The position numbers and the translations under genes are program-made. The notes below the pieces were generated by a model. It was not told where the DNA came from and ran no database searches. It saw nothing but the letters and a program-made list of their open reading frames with translations. Below are positions 11,483-20,424 of a stretch of 64,000 nucleotides of DNA, in pieces. The stretch is from Flaviflexus huanghaiensis. Lineage in GTDB: Bacteria > Actinomycetota > Actinomycetes > Actinomycetales > Actinomycetaceae. The first letter of the stretch is position 1; every line of letters begins with the position of its first letter. The stretch lies in assembly GCF_014118685.1 (NCBI RefSeq), contig NZ_JACFAK010000008.1, positions 78,926-142,925 of the forward strand, given 5' to 3'.

Positions 11483-11677
11483 CTAGCCGTCGTCTTCCAT
11501 GTCATCCTCTGTGTCATCGAGGTCCTCGCTGTCGCCGCCACCGCGGGTCGGGGCATCCTCCTCTTCGACCGTCTCAACGTCCGTATCCGAATCGTCACCG
11601 CATGCGGCGAGACCGAAGGGGAGAGTAAGAGCGAGACCTGCTCCAATTGCCGCGCGTTTCCAGATCGACGTTTTCAT
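11483..11677 (-). CDS. Small acidic lipoprotein
   Basis: A 64-residue precursor starting MKTSIWKRAA with a hydrophobic signal segment and the lipobox LAACG, so the mature protein should be a lipid-anchored peptide of about 40 residues. The mature part is almost entirely Asp, Glu, Thr, Ser and Gly, with no fold I recognise. The start is fixed by AAAGGAG six bases upstream of ATG 11677. It has its own hairpin terminator and stands between trpS and glgE. The function is unknown. Confidence 0.7.
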   Translation of the reverse strand: MKTSIWKRAAIGAGLALTLPFGLAACGDDSDTDVETVEEEDAPTRGGGDSEDLDDTEDDMEDDG

Positions 11678-11791
11678 GGCATCTCCTTTCGTGGGTGTCA
11701 ACCGATCGTAGAGCAGTGACGCCCGTCACGAAACTGGAGAGCTTGTGTGACGTGTTCGCTTGTGGCACATGGGTGCATGGACGGCCGAGAG

Positions 11792-12910
11792 TCAGGCGTA
11801 CGGCAGATAGACCATGTCGAGGGCCTCGTGGACCTCGCGTAGCGTTTCTTCCGCTTGGGCGGTCGCGCGGGCGATGCCGTCGCGCAGAACCTGTTCGACA
11901 TAGCCCTGGTCGTTCGCGAGCTCCTCGCGACGTGCACGGATTGGCGCCATCATGTCGTTGATTGCCTCCGTGGCGGCCTTCTTCAACGCGCCCGCGCCGC
12001 CATCGCCGATCTCCTGAGCGACATCGTGTGGGTCGCGGTCGGTGGCGAGCGCGGTGAGCTGGACGAGGTTCGACACCTCGGGACGGCCCACCGGATCAAA
12101 GGTGATCCGGCGCTCGGAGTCGGTGACAGCCTTCTTGAGAAGCTTCGCCGTCTCATCGGCCGTCATTCCGAGCTCGATCGTGTTGCCACGCGACTTCGAC
12201 ATCTTCTGTCCGTCGAGACCGAGAACCGAGGGCGCTTCCGACAGCAGTGCCTGGGGGCGGGGGAAAATTGGGTGTGTCGCACCGGCTGCGCGGCCATAGC
12301 GCCTATCGAAGCGCTGGGCGATGACGCGGGCCTGCTCAAGATGGGGGAGCTGATCCTTACCCACCGGCACGACGTTGGCCTTGCAGAAGAGGATGTCAGC
12401 CGCCTGGTGGACCGGGTAGGTGAGGAGCAGCCCGGACATGGGCCGGTTACCGCTCGCGTCAAGTTCGGCCTTAACCGTCGGGTTCCTGCGCAACTCTGAG
12501 TCGGTGACAAGGGAGAGGAAGGGGAGGACGAGCTCGTTGATCGCGGGGATCTGCGAGTGGGGGAAGATGACGGCACGCTCGGGGTCGATACCGACGGCAA
12601 GGTAGTCCGTGACGAGCCCGTAGACCCGTTCCTTGATCTCGCCGACGGCGTCGCGATCGGTGATGACCTGGTAGTCAGCAATGACGAGCCAACTGTCGAC
12701 TCCCGCGTTCTGAAGCTCAACCCGGTTTTTCAGGGAACCGAAGTAGTGGCCGAGGTGAAGTCGGCCAGTGGGCCGATCTCCGGTCAGCATCCTGAAGGGC
12801 GAGGCGTCCTCGCGGATCTTCTCCTTCAGCTCGTCACTGAGCTTCTCCGATCGACGCAGGGAGGCCTCGTCAACCGTCGATTCGAGATCGACAATCTCGT
12901 CACTGTGCAT
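11792..12910 (-). CDS. trpS: Tryptophan-tRNA ligase
   Basis: Charges tRNA-Trp in the cytoplasm. The 372-residue class I synthetase shows the HIGH-type signature PTGRLHLGHYFG and the KMSKS loop GQKMSKSRGN, with intermediate family blocks (YPVHQAADILF, VGKDQLPHLEQAR). The N-terminus has a ~35-residue extension before the Rossmann core. ATG 12910 follows GAAAGGA. It lies 44 bp downstream of glgX on the same strand, so readthrough from glgX is possible, although the two functions are unrelated. Confidence 0.95.
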   Translation of the reverse strand: MHSDEIVDLESTVDEASLRRSEKLSDELKEKIREDASPFRMLTGDRPTGRLHLGHYFGSLKNRVELQNAGVDSWLVIADYQVITDRDAVGEIKERVYGLVTDYLAVGIDPERAVIFPHSQIPAINELVLPFLSLVTDSELRRNPTVKAELDASGNRPMSGLLLTYPVHQAADILFCKANVVPVGKDQLPHLEQARVIAQRFDRRYGRAAGATHPIFPRPQALLSEAPSVLGLDGQKMSKSRGNTIELGMTADETAKLLKKAVTDSERRITFDPVGRPEVSNLVQLTALATDRDPHDVAQEIGDGGAGALKKAATEAINDMMAPIRARREELANDQGYVEQVLRDGIARATAQAEETLREVHEALDMVYLPYA

Positions 12911-12954
12911 GGATCATCCTTTCCGGTGCCCGCGATTCACGGACAGGCGACATT

Positions 12955-15168
12955 CTAGAACGGATTCGACAGGTAGAGACGAATCGACTGCCCTTCAACC
13001 ATGACCGATGCGCCGGGTAGCACAAGCTCGTCGAACCCCGTCGGTTTGGCTTTGGCCGAATCCCATACGAGATCGAACGGTCGCCCCCGACCGGTCGGGA
13101 TGGTAAATTCCGCATCCTTAAGGAGCCCGTTGATGATGAGGAGAGCATCGACGTCCCTGCCGCCGCCGGACCTCAGCATCTGGAATGTGCGGGACGACGG
13201 CTCGAACCACCGCCACGCCGGCATCTCAGTGCCGTCGCGGTCAATCCATGTGACATCGGGGAGGCTGTCGCCCGCACGGGGAGTGCCCGTGAAGAATCCA
13301 GCTGGTCGGAACACTTCGTGCTCTCTGCGTAGCTGGAGGAGGTGGGAGACGGTGGCGTGGAAATCGTCCTGCCAGGGGGTCGTCCTCCAGTCGATCCACG
13401 CGAGCTCGTTGTCCTGGCAGTACGGGTTGTTGTTGCCGTCCTGCGTGCGGCCAATCTCATCGCCCGCCGTGAGCATCGGCGTTCCGGAGGAGAAGATGAG
13501 GGTGCCGATGAGGTTCCTCATCGACTTCAGCCGAGCATCGCGGAGCGTCGAATCGTGCCCCTCGACGCCATGGTTCCATGACCTGTTGTCGTTTGAACCG
13601 TCGCGATTGTCCTCGAGGTTCGCTTCGTTGTGTTTCTCGTCGAATGTCACGAGATCCCGCAAGGTGAAGCCATCGTGAGCTGTCACAAAGTTGATTGACG
13701 CAAATGTGCCGCGGCCGCCCGGGGTGCGGCCACGAGAAAAGAGGTCAGCTGAGCCAGACAGGCGGGTGACGAGCTCACGGGAATCGTGGGGCCGGTGTCC
13801 GTCGACCTGGACGTGCTGATCTGTCAGCCAAAACGATCTGACCGCGTTGCGGAAGCGATCGTTCCAGTCCGCTGTCGGTGAGAGGAACTGGCCGGTTTGC
13901 CAGCCGTTCGGCCCGAGGTCCCACGGCTCGTTGATGAGCTTGCGCGAGCGCAAAATGGGATCGGTTGTGAGAGCAACATAGAGGGGATGGTGTGAGAGGA
14001 ACTCCCTGCCTTGCCGACCGAGCGTGACGGCGAGGTCGAAGCGGAACCCGTCGACTCCGACATCAGCCGCCCAGTAGCGCAGCGAATCGAGTGTCATCTG
14101 AATGACCCTGCGCAAGCGGAAGTCGAGAGAGTTACCCGTGCCCGTCACGTCCCAGAAATCGACGGGGTTCGTTCCCGACTGCATATAGAAAGTGGACTCG
14201 CCCAGACCTCGCCACGACAGTGTCGGTCCGTCAATGCCAGCCTCACACGTGTGGTTGTAGACGACGTCGAGGATAACCTCGATGCCAGCCTCGTGAAGGA
14301 GAGAGACCATGCCTTTGACCTCGCGCAACACTTCCGAGGGGCCAGCCTCCCGTGCCGCCTTCGTCGCATATGACGGTTCGGGCGCGAAAAAGCCGAGCGT
14401 GTTGTAGCCCCAGTAGTTGGCCAGCCCCTTCTCGACGAGGAACGGCTCGGGCAGCTTGGCGTGGATGGGCAGGAGCTGGAGAGCCGTGATACCGAGCTGC
14501 TTGTAGTGCGCGATCGCGGCGGGATGGGCGGCGCCGGCATACGTGCCGCGAAGCTCCTTGGGAACTCCCGGCATGTTCATCGTCAGACCGCGCACGTGTG
14601 CCTCGTAGATGACCGTTGTACTCCACGGCAGATCGAGGTGCTCGACCTTTCCGTCATAGCGCTCGTCGACAACGACCGAATGCGGTACGTGTGCTGCTGA
14701 GTCGAGTTCGGAGATCTTCCTCGGACCAGCAAGAGGACGTAGCTCGTCATCGACCTGGTGGGAGAACACAGCTGTGCCGAGATCGTAAACTCCGGCGACG
14801 CCAAGGCCGTACGGGTCGAAGAGGAGCTTCGCTGGGTTGTATCGCATCCCTGCGTTCGGGTCCCATCTGCCGTGGGCCCGGAATCCGTAATGTTGGCCGG
14901 GCTTGATGCCGGGGATAAAACCGCTCCATACGCCGATCTCAGGACCATTGAGCGCGAACCGGCGCTCGCGCATCGTGCCCGCACGGTCGAAGTCGATTGC
15001 GCAGAACTCGACGAGTGACGCATGGGAGGCGACGACAGAGACATCGATGCCGTCTGGGAGGACTGTGACCCCGAGGCGGTTCGCACGGATCTTGCGTGGC
15101 AGTGTCGGCTCCGGTGCCCGCGCCACATACCGGGTGGCAGGGATCGAATGTAGAGAAGTTCGAGTCAC
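12955..15168 (-). CDS. glgX: Glycogen debranching enzyme GlgX
   Basis: A 737-residue GH13_11 isoamylase-type debranching enzyme that hydrolyses alpha-1,6 branches of glycogen. It has an N-terminal CBM48-like region (GFRAHGRWDP), LDVVYNHT, the nucleophile in GFRFDLAV, the acid/base in KLINEPWD and the third carboxylate in FVTAHDGFTL. The chosen start is GTG 15168. It complements the GlgE/GlgB synthetic operon 3.7 kb away, so synthesis and trimming of the same glucan are encoded close together. It is divergent from etfB with a 117-bp gap. Confidence 0.93.
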   Translation of the reverse strand: MTRTSLHSIPATRYVARAPEPTLPRKIRANRLGVTVLPDGIDVSVVASHASLVEFCAIDFDRAGTMRERRFALNGPEIGVWSGFIPGIKPGQHYGFRAHGRWDPNAGMRYNPAKLLFDPYGLGVAGVYDLGTAVFSHQVDDELRPLAGPRKISELDSAAHVPHSVVVDERYDGKVEHLDLPWSTTVIYEAHVRGLTMNMPGVPKELRGTYAGAAHPAAIAHYKQLGITALQLLPIHAKLPEPFLVEKGLANYWGYNTLGFFAPEPSYATKAAREAGPSEVLREVKGMVSLLHEAGIEVILDVVYNHTCEAGIDGPTLSWRGLGESTFYMQSGTNPVDFWDVTGTGNSLDFRLRRVIQMTLDSLRYWAADVGVDGFRFDLAVTLGRQGREFLSHHPLYVALTTDPILRSRKLINEPWDLGPNGWQTGQFLSPTADWNDRFRNAVRSFWLTDQHVQVDGHRPHDSRELVTRLSGSADLFSRGRTPGGRGTFASINFVTAHDGFTLRDLVTFDEKHNEANLEDNRDGSNDNRSWNHGVEGHDSTLRDARLKSMRNLIGTLIFSSGTPMLTAGDEIGRTQDGNNNPYCQDNELAWIDWRTTPWQDDFHATVSHLLQLRREHEVFRPAGFFTGTPRAGDSLPDVTWIDRDGTEMPAWRWFEPSSRTFQMLRSGGGRDVDALLIINGLLKDAEFTIPTGRGRPFDLVWDSAKAKPTGFDELVLPGASVMVEGQSIRLYLSNPF

Positions 15169-15285
15169 GCGCCAAGTCTCTCACTTTTAACCGAACGATT
15201 CGGACACGCTCTACGGGAGTGCACGCTTCCACCCATGGCGCACGTCTCTTGGGAGAAATCGGTCGAAGGTGGCACGCTAGGTGCC

Positions 15286-16065
15286 ATGAGGATTGTTGTC
15301 TGTGTAAAACACGTGCCCGACGTGCAGGCCGAGCGAATTCTCGGCGAAGAGGGTTTCCTTGTCCGCGGTGACGACGATGTGCTGAACGAGCTTGACGAGA
15401 ACGCGGTCCAGGAGGCCGTCACTCTTGCAGGAGACGATGGCGAGGTCATTGCGCTCACCATGGGTCCGGAGGATGCCGCCGACGGGCTACGAAGAGCCCT
15501 AGCACTCGGTGCCGATCGGGCTGTTCACGTCTGTGACAGTCGAGCAGCAGGTTCGGATGTGCTCGGCACGGCCCGCGTTCTCGCTGCCGCGATCACGCAG
15601 CTTGGCGACGAGGAACCGATCGACCTCATTGTGACGGGCATGGCAGCCCTCGACGGAATGACGGCGACCATACCCTCCGCACTCGCCGCCCACCTCGATC
15701 TGCCCGCGCTCACGCTCGCGAGGACGGTCGAGCTCTCCGGGAACGTTCTGCGGATTACGCGAACGATGGGATTCAACGACGAGGTTCTCGAGGCTGACCT
15801 GCCGGCGATCCTCTCGGTCACAGACCAGGCGAACGAGGTCACGTACCCGAACTTCAAGGCAATCATGGCGGCGAAGAAGAAGCCGATCAATCAGATCGAC
15901 CTTGACGACCTTGGGCTTGGCGATGGTCTCGTCGGAGCGGCCGGTGCTGGCACCCGCGTGACGAACGCGACAGAGCGGCCGCCACGGGATGCTGGCGAAG
16001 TTCACAATGATTCTGGTGACGGCGGCAGGAAGCTCGCCGACTACATCCTTGGAGTGATGAAGTGA
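15286..16065 (+). CDS. etfB: Electron transfer flavoprotein beta subunit
   Basis: The beta subunit of the FAD/AMP-containing ETF heterodimer that shuttles electrons from acyl-CoA-type dehydrogenases. MRIVVCVKHVPD is the classic N-terminus, and the ETF beta signature region (LSVTDQANEVTYPNFKAIM) is present. It is 259 residues from ATG 15286. The frame is open 51 bp further upstream, but homology begins at MRIVV. A hairpin (TGGCAC/GTGCCA, 15270-15287) overlaps the start codon. It overlaps etfA as GTGA. Confidence 0.93.
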   Translation: MRIVVCVKHVPDVQAERILGEEGFLVRGDDDVLNELDENAVQEAVTLAGDDGEVIALTMGPEDAADGLRRALALGADRAVHVCDSRAAGSDVLGTARVLAAAITQLGDEEPIDLIVTGMAALDGMTATIPSALAAHLDLPALTLARTVELSGNVLRITRTMGFNDEVLEADLPAILSVTDQANEVTYPNFKAIMAAKKKPINQIDLDDLGLGDGLVGAAGAGTRVTNATERPPRDAGEVHNDSGDGGRKLADYILGVMK

Positions 16066-17033
16066 AACTCGATACCGTCCTCGTTATCTCCCGCCATGAC
16101 GGCGCAGCCCTGTCTGATTCGTCGCGGGAAGTTCTGACCGCTGCTCGCTCGGTCGCCGACCGGGTCGTCTCCGCCACCTTTGGTCAGCCGCCCGTCGAAG
16201 AACTCGCGCGCTACGGTGCGGACGAGATCCTTGTTGTCGACCCAGAAACTGTCACATCGACGGGAGCCGACCTTAACCATCCAGCAGTCTGGGCGGCGCT
16301 CGCTCTTTCTGCGGCTGAGAAGGTCGATCCGCGCGCGGTCCTCATGGCGTCCTCCTACCTCGGCAAGGAAATCGCCGCCCAGGCCGCAGTCCATTTCGAT
16401 TCCGGTGTCGTCGTCGATGCGGACGCCATTTCAGCACGCAATGGTCAGCTCTCAATCACGAAAGCCGTCTTCTCGGGCACGTGGGCCACAAACGATGAGG
16501 TCATTCGCGGCGTCGCCGTTGTCGCCCTACGCCCCACCGCCGTCGAAGCGTCACCGCGGAACACAACGGACGCGACGGTGGCCCCCCTCGAGATCACAGT
16601 TCCCGAGCGTGCGAAGCGTACCCGCCTCCTCTCGCGCGAGAAGCGCGACCATGTCGGTCCAAACCTTGCCGAATCCCAGGTTGTCGTCGTCGGTGGCCGG
16701 GGTGTTGATGGCGACTTTGGCATCGTTCGTGAGCTCGCGGACTTGCTCGGCGGCGCCGTCGGCGCGACCCGCGTCGCATGCGATGAGGGATGGATCGACC
16801 AGTCGGCCCAGATTGGTCAGACCGGCGAGACCGTTGCACCACGCCTCTACATTGGTCTCGGTGTCTCCGGAGCTGTCCACCACACATCCGGCATGCTCGC
16901 ATCTGAACACATCGTTGCCGTGTGTGATGACTCCGAGGCGCCGATCTTTGAGTTCGCCGACTTCGGCATCGTTGGTGACATCAAGGACGTTGTGCCTCAG
17001 GCCATCGCAGCGCTCAAGGAGGCAGAGCTCTAG
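16062..17033 (+). CDS. etfA: Electron transfer flavoprotein alpha subunit
   Basis: A 323-residue FAD-binding alpha subunit. The C-terminal FAD domain is clear: GRGV, ACDEGWID, QIGQTGETVAPRLYIGLGVSGA and a C-terminal IFEFADFGIVGD. It starts at GTG 16062 within the etfB stop and abuts the next gene with no gap, giving coupled translation. In mycobacteria fixA/fixB also precede iscS and trmU, so the gene order here is conserved in actinobacteria. The dedicated dehydrogenase partner is not in the window. Confidence 0.93.
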   Translation: MKLDTVLVISRHDGAALSDSSREVLTAARSVADRVVSATFGQPPVEELARYGADEILVVDPETVTSTGADLNHPAVWAALALSAAEKVDPRAVLMASSYLGKEIAAQAAVHFDSGVVVDADAISARNGQLSITKAVFSGTWATNDEVIRGVAVVALRPTAVEASPRNTTDATVAPLEITVPERAKRTRLLSREKRDHVGPNLAESQVVVVGGRGVDGDFGIVRELADLLGGAVGATRVACDEGWIDQSAQIGQTGETVAPRLYIGLGVSGAVHHTSGMLASEHIVAVCDDSEAPIFEFADFGIVGDIKDVVPQAIAALKEAEL

Positions 17034-18134
17034 GTGATCTACCTGGACTGGGCAGCGACGGCGCCCCTGTCGCAAACAGCACAGCAGGCCTGGCTCGACG
17101 CTGCGGCCGTGACCGGCAACGCCTCCGCGACTCACGCGGCGGGCCGGGCAGCCCGCTCGATTCTTGAAGATGCTCGGGAGAAGATCGCCGAAGTCCTCGG
17201 CGTCGACCCGCCAGAAGTCATCTTGACCTCGGGAGGCACCGAGGCCGACAACCTCGCGATCGCAGGACCGGCCACCCGGGGCAGGGTACTCTTCTCCGCA
17301 ATCGAACACCCCGCCATCCGAGAAGCGGCCGAACTTCATGCCCCGCAGCATGACGTCATTCCGGTGACCGAGGACGGGGTCATCGACCTCGAGGCACTCG
17401 ACACTCTTCTGACAGATGACGTCAGCCTCGTGTCGGTCATGGCGGCCAACAACGAGACCGGCATCATCCAGCCGCTCGACCAGATCGCCGACCTCGTCCG
17501 GGCGCGGGCGCCGCGCGCCCGCATTCACACCGACGCCATCCAGGCGGTCGCAAGCCTCGATATCCCGAGGGCGTATGCACTGTCAATCTCCGGTCACAAG
17601 CTCGGTGCTCCGGTCGGTGTCGGAGCACTCATCGCCGCTCGCGACTACCCGCTGAGGCCGCTAGAGGGCGGCGGCGGGCAGGAGCGTCGGGTCCGTTCCG
17701 GCACGCTCAACGTCCAGGGGGCGGCCGCGCTCGCGGCCGCACTGTCAGCCGCCGTGGACGAGAGATCTGAACGCGAGCGGAAGCTACGGGCGTTTGGCGA
17801 GCGGATCGCCGCGGCCTGCGTCAGTGCCGGTGGCCGTCTCAGCGGCGGCACTGTGCCGCGCCTTCCCCACATCGTCCACGCGCTCTTCCCGGGCGCAGAT
17901 CCGGAAGCTCTCCTGTTGGGGCTGGACATGGTTGGGATCGTCTGTTCAACCGGGTCGGCTTGCTCGGCGGGCGTCTATCGGCACTCGAAAGTGTTGGCGG
18001 CGATGGGGGTCGACGACTCTGAGACCCCGCTCCGCTTCTCCATGGGAGACGGTACGACCGAGGCCGATGTCGAAGCCGTTGAGCGCGCACTCGCGCCTGC
18101 GATCAAGATGGCCCAAGCGGCGGTGCGGGCATGA
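17034..18134 (+). CDS. Cysteine desulfurase (IscS/NifS family)
   Basis: A PLP enzyme of 366 residues that removes sulfur from cysteine as a persulfide. The PLP lysine lies in [10 protein letters not shown] (near 188) and the active-site cysteine in STGSACSAG (near 308), followed by a family-typical SMG stretch. It starts at GTG 17034 directly after the etfA stop and overlaps mnmA by ATGA. The pairing with mnmA indicates its main role is to supply sulfur for tRNA 2-thiolation, although a role in Fe-S assembly cannot be excluded. Confidence 0.93.
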   Translation: MIYLDWAATAPLSQTAQQAWLDAAAVTGNASATHAAGRAARSILEDAREKIAEVLGVDPPEVILTSGGTEADNLAIAGPATRGRVLFSAIEHPAIREAAELHAPQHDVIPVTEDGVIDLEALDTLLTDDVSLVSVMAANNETGIIQPLDQIADLVRARAPRARIHTDAIQAVASLDIPRAYALSISGHKLGAPVGVGALIAARDYPLRPLEGGGGQERRVRSGTLNVQGAAALAAALSAAVDERSERERKLRAFGERIAAACVSAGGRLSGGTVPRLPHIVHALFPGADPEALLLGLDMVGIVCSTGSACSAGVYRHSKVLAAMGVDDSETPLRFSMGDGTTEADVEAVERALAPAIKMAQAAVRA

Positions 18135-19222
18135 GGGTCCTGGCCGCAATGTCGGGCGGCGTCGATTCAGCCGTGGCGGCGGCGCGTGCGGTCGATGCCG
18201 GCCATGACGTCGTCGGAGTCCACATGGCACTGTCGAAGTCTCGAGCCGAGCACCGCAGTGGCAGCCGCGGCTGCTGTTCCGTCGAGGATGGCTACGATGC
18301 GCGCAGGGCGGCAGACAAGCTCGGCATCCCCTATTACGTGTGGGACCTGTCGGATGATTTTGAGGACACGGTCGTTGCCGACTTCCTTTCCGAATACGCT
18401 GCTGGTCGCACACCCAACCCGTGCGTTCGATGCAATGAACACGTGAAGTTCGCAGCCCTGCTCGAGCGGGGGCTGGCAATGGGCTTCGACGCCGTGTGCA
18501 CAGGCCACTACGCGGACCTACGCGACATCGACGATGGCTCCGGGGTGCGGCACGAACTCCACAGGGCAGCGAATCACCCGAAGGACCAGTCGTACGTCCT
18601 CGCCGTTATGGGCAAGCAGGTTCTCGGTAACGTTCTCTTTCCGCTCGGTGACGTGCCAACGAAGGAGCAGGTGCGGATCGAGGCTGCCGCCCGCGGGCTC
18701 GGGGTCTCGCTCAAACCTGACTCCTACGACATTTGCTTTATCGCCGACGGCGATACGAGGGGCTTTCTCCGGCAGCGGCTTGGCGAGAACCCAGGTGAGA
18801 TTGTCGACGAGACGGGTGCTGTTATTGGCGAACATCTTGGCGCATTCGCGTACACGGTCGGCCAGCGCCGCGGCCTTGGCCTCGGTATTCCCGCGAAGGA
18901 CGGTCAGCCGAGGTTCGTCACGAAAGTCGATATTGAGACAAACCGCGTGCACGTCGGTCCCGCCGAGGCTCTCGACGTCGGCCGGATTATCGGTGGCGAC
19001 ACCGTGTGGCTCGCCCCCGACATCGACCCCGCGACGCCCCTGCGAGCCGGTGTCCAGGTGCGCGCCCACGGTCGGGAGATTCCGGCGACCGTTCGACGCG
19101 ACGACGATCGCCTCATCATCGACCTCGACGAGCCGTTACGCGGCCTCGCCGCAGGCCAGTCGGCCGTCGTTTATTCGGGTAGCCGGGTGCTCGGCCAGGC
19201 CACGGTAGAGGAAACAGCATGA
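18131..19222 (+). CDS. mnmA: tRNA-specific 2-thiouridylase MnmA
   Basis: Forms 2-thiouridine at the wobble position of tRNA for Lys, Glu and Gln, using sulfur from the upstream desulfurase. The 363-residue protein has the PP-loop SGGVDS near residue 9, the first catalytic cysteine in NPCVRCN (near 98) and the second in [13 protein letters not shown] (near 201). The C-terminal barrel blocks (FVTKVD) follow. It overlaps both neighbours by 4 bp. Confidence 0.95.
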   Translation: MRVLAAMSGGVDSAVAAARAVDAGHDVVGVHMALSKSRAEHRSGSRGCCSVEDGYDARRAADKLGIPYYVWDLSDDFEDTVVADFLSEYAAGRTPNPCVRCNEHVKFAALLERGLAMGFDAVCTGHYADLRDIDDGSGVRHELHRAANHPKDQSYVLAVMGKQVLGNVLFPLGDVPTKEQVRIEAAARGLGVSLKPDSYDICFIADGDTRGFLRQRLGENPGEIVDETGAVIGEHLGAFAYTVGQRRGLGLGIPAKDGQPRFVTKVDIETNRVHVGPAEALDVGRIIGGDTVWLAPDIDPATPLRAGVQVRAHGREIPATVRRDDDRLIIDLDEPLRGLAAGQSAVVYSGSRVLGQATVEETA

Positions 19223-20154
19223 GTCAGATGCCGCTGGCGCGGATTGAACACGACACCGACGCCCTGTCGCGCCATGATCCAGAACTGCTGGGCCGGCTCA
19301 GCAGATTCATCCTCGTCCGCGACGGCCAGGTCGCGATCGAATCAGGTGCGCTTGTGTCTGTCACGCCCCGTGACGTGCCAGGCGAGCTTTTGTCCTGGGA
19401 CCATCTGTCATACCTGGGTCGCAACGACGGCGAGCATTGGGCAGCGCTCCACCTCGATGCAACCGAGTTCAAACTCGACCCCGAAGGGATGCCGTACGGC
19501 GACCGGCGGGTTACCGCCCTCCACTATCGAGAGTTCGTGTCGCTTCGCAAGATCGGCCACGAGCTGTCGGGTCTCGAGGCGGGTTTGGCGACGGCGGCAA
19601 CCGCGCTCGGCGCATGGCGGGACTATCGCACGCACTGCCCCAGCTGCGGCGGTGTGCTGAGCCCGCGTGCCGCGGGATGGGAGGGCGAGTGCCGCGACTG
19701 CGACCTCGTCCTCTATCCGCGCACCGATCCGAGCGTCATCATGGCGATCCGCGACAGCCGGGACCGGTTGCTCCTTGGCCACGCCTCGAACTGGGAACCA
19801 ACCCGCTACTCGTGTCTCGCGGGCTTCGTTGAGGCCGGCGAATCTCTCGAGCACGCGGTTGTCCGCGAATCGTTCGAAGAGGCCGGCGTTGAGATCACGA
19901 GAGTCGAATACTTCGGATCCCAGCCGTGGCCCTTCCCGCGTTCCCTCATGGCCGCCTTCAGAGCCTGGACGGACAGCGAGCTCGTCGAGGTCGACGGCGA
20001 AGAAATTACGAACGCCCGCTTTTTCACCCGAGACGATCTGAGAGACGAGATCGAGTCGAACCGTCTCACGGTTCCAATGGCCTCATCCGTCGCTCGCTAT
20101 CTCATCGAAGACTGGTACGGGGGCCCGCTACCCGTGCCGCCCGGCGGCGACTGA
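19219..20154 (+). CDS. nudC: NAD+ diphosphatase NudC
   Basis: A Nudix hydrolase of 311 residues that cleaves NAD(H) to NMN(H) and AMP. In characterised homologues it also removes NAD caps from RNA. It has a zinc ribbon (CPSCGG and CRDC), then a Nudix box GFVEAGES followed by REsFEEAG, then the [11 protein letters not shown] block that distinguishes NudC-type NADH pyrophosphatases. It is the last gene of the etfB-to-nudC string. In mycobacteria nudC neighbours uvrD2, as here. Confidence 0.95.
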   Translation: MSQMPLARIEHDTDALSRHDPELLGRLSRFILVRDGQVAIESGALVSVTPRDVPGELLSWDHLSYLGRNDGEHWAALHLDATEFKLDPEGMPYGDRRVTALHYREFVSLRKIGHELSGLEAGLATAATALGAWRDYRTHCPSCGGVLSPRAAGWEGECRDCDLVLYPRTDPSVIMAIRDSRDRLLLGHASNWEPTRYSCLAGFVEAGESLEHAVVRESFEEAGVEITRVEYFGSQPWPFPRSLMAAFRAWTDSELVEVDGEEITNARFFTRDDLRDEIESNRLTVPMASSVARYLIEDWYGGPLPVPPGGD

Positions 20155-20175
20155 GCCGCGTCGGATCGGGGCGCC

Positions 20176-20264
20176 TGCTCGCACGCCCGCGTGCGGGACA
20201 GACCGTCGCTTCATGAACGAGGGTCGCCTCGTCGAGTGCTCGCACGCCCGCGTGCGGGACAGAC
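20176..20264. CRISPR. Two-repeat CRISPR-like remnant, type I-E-like geometry
   Basis: An identical 28-nt unit occurs at 20176-20203 and 20237-20264 with a 33-nt unique spacer, giving the 61-bp period typical of type I-E arrays. The unit contains the palindrome CCCGC-GT-GCGGG and a short 3' tail (ACAGAC), also like I-E repeats. A degenerate third copy sharing GACGCCCG lies at the expected register near 20297. No cas genes occur in the window. The alternative is two copies of an intergenic stem-loop repeat or terminator after nudC. Confidence 0.45.
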
Positions 20265-20424
20265 GGATAGGGATAGTCCTCGTCAGTTGACGCACATGTG
20301 CGACGCCCGTTGGCGCCTCGCTGCCGGAACGACACGGGCGCGTACCGAACCTTGAAACCTGCCCTGCTACCCACGGGCGCCCGGGAATGTCAGCCGGTCG
20401 TGGCACACTGACCGAGGAGGATAC

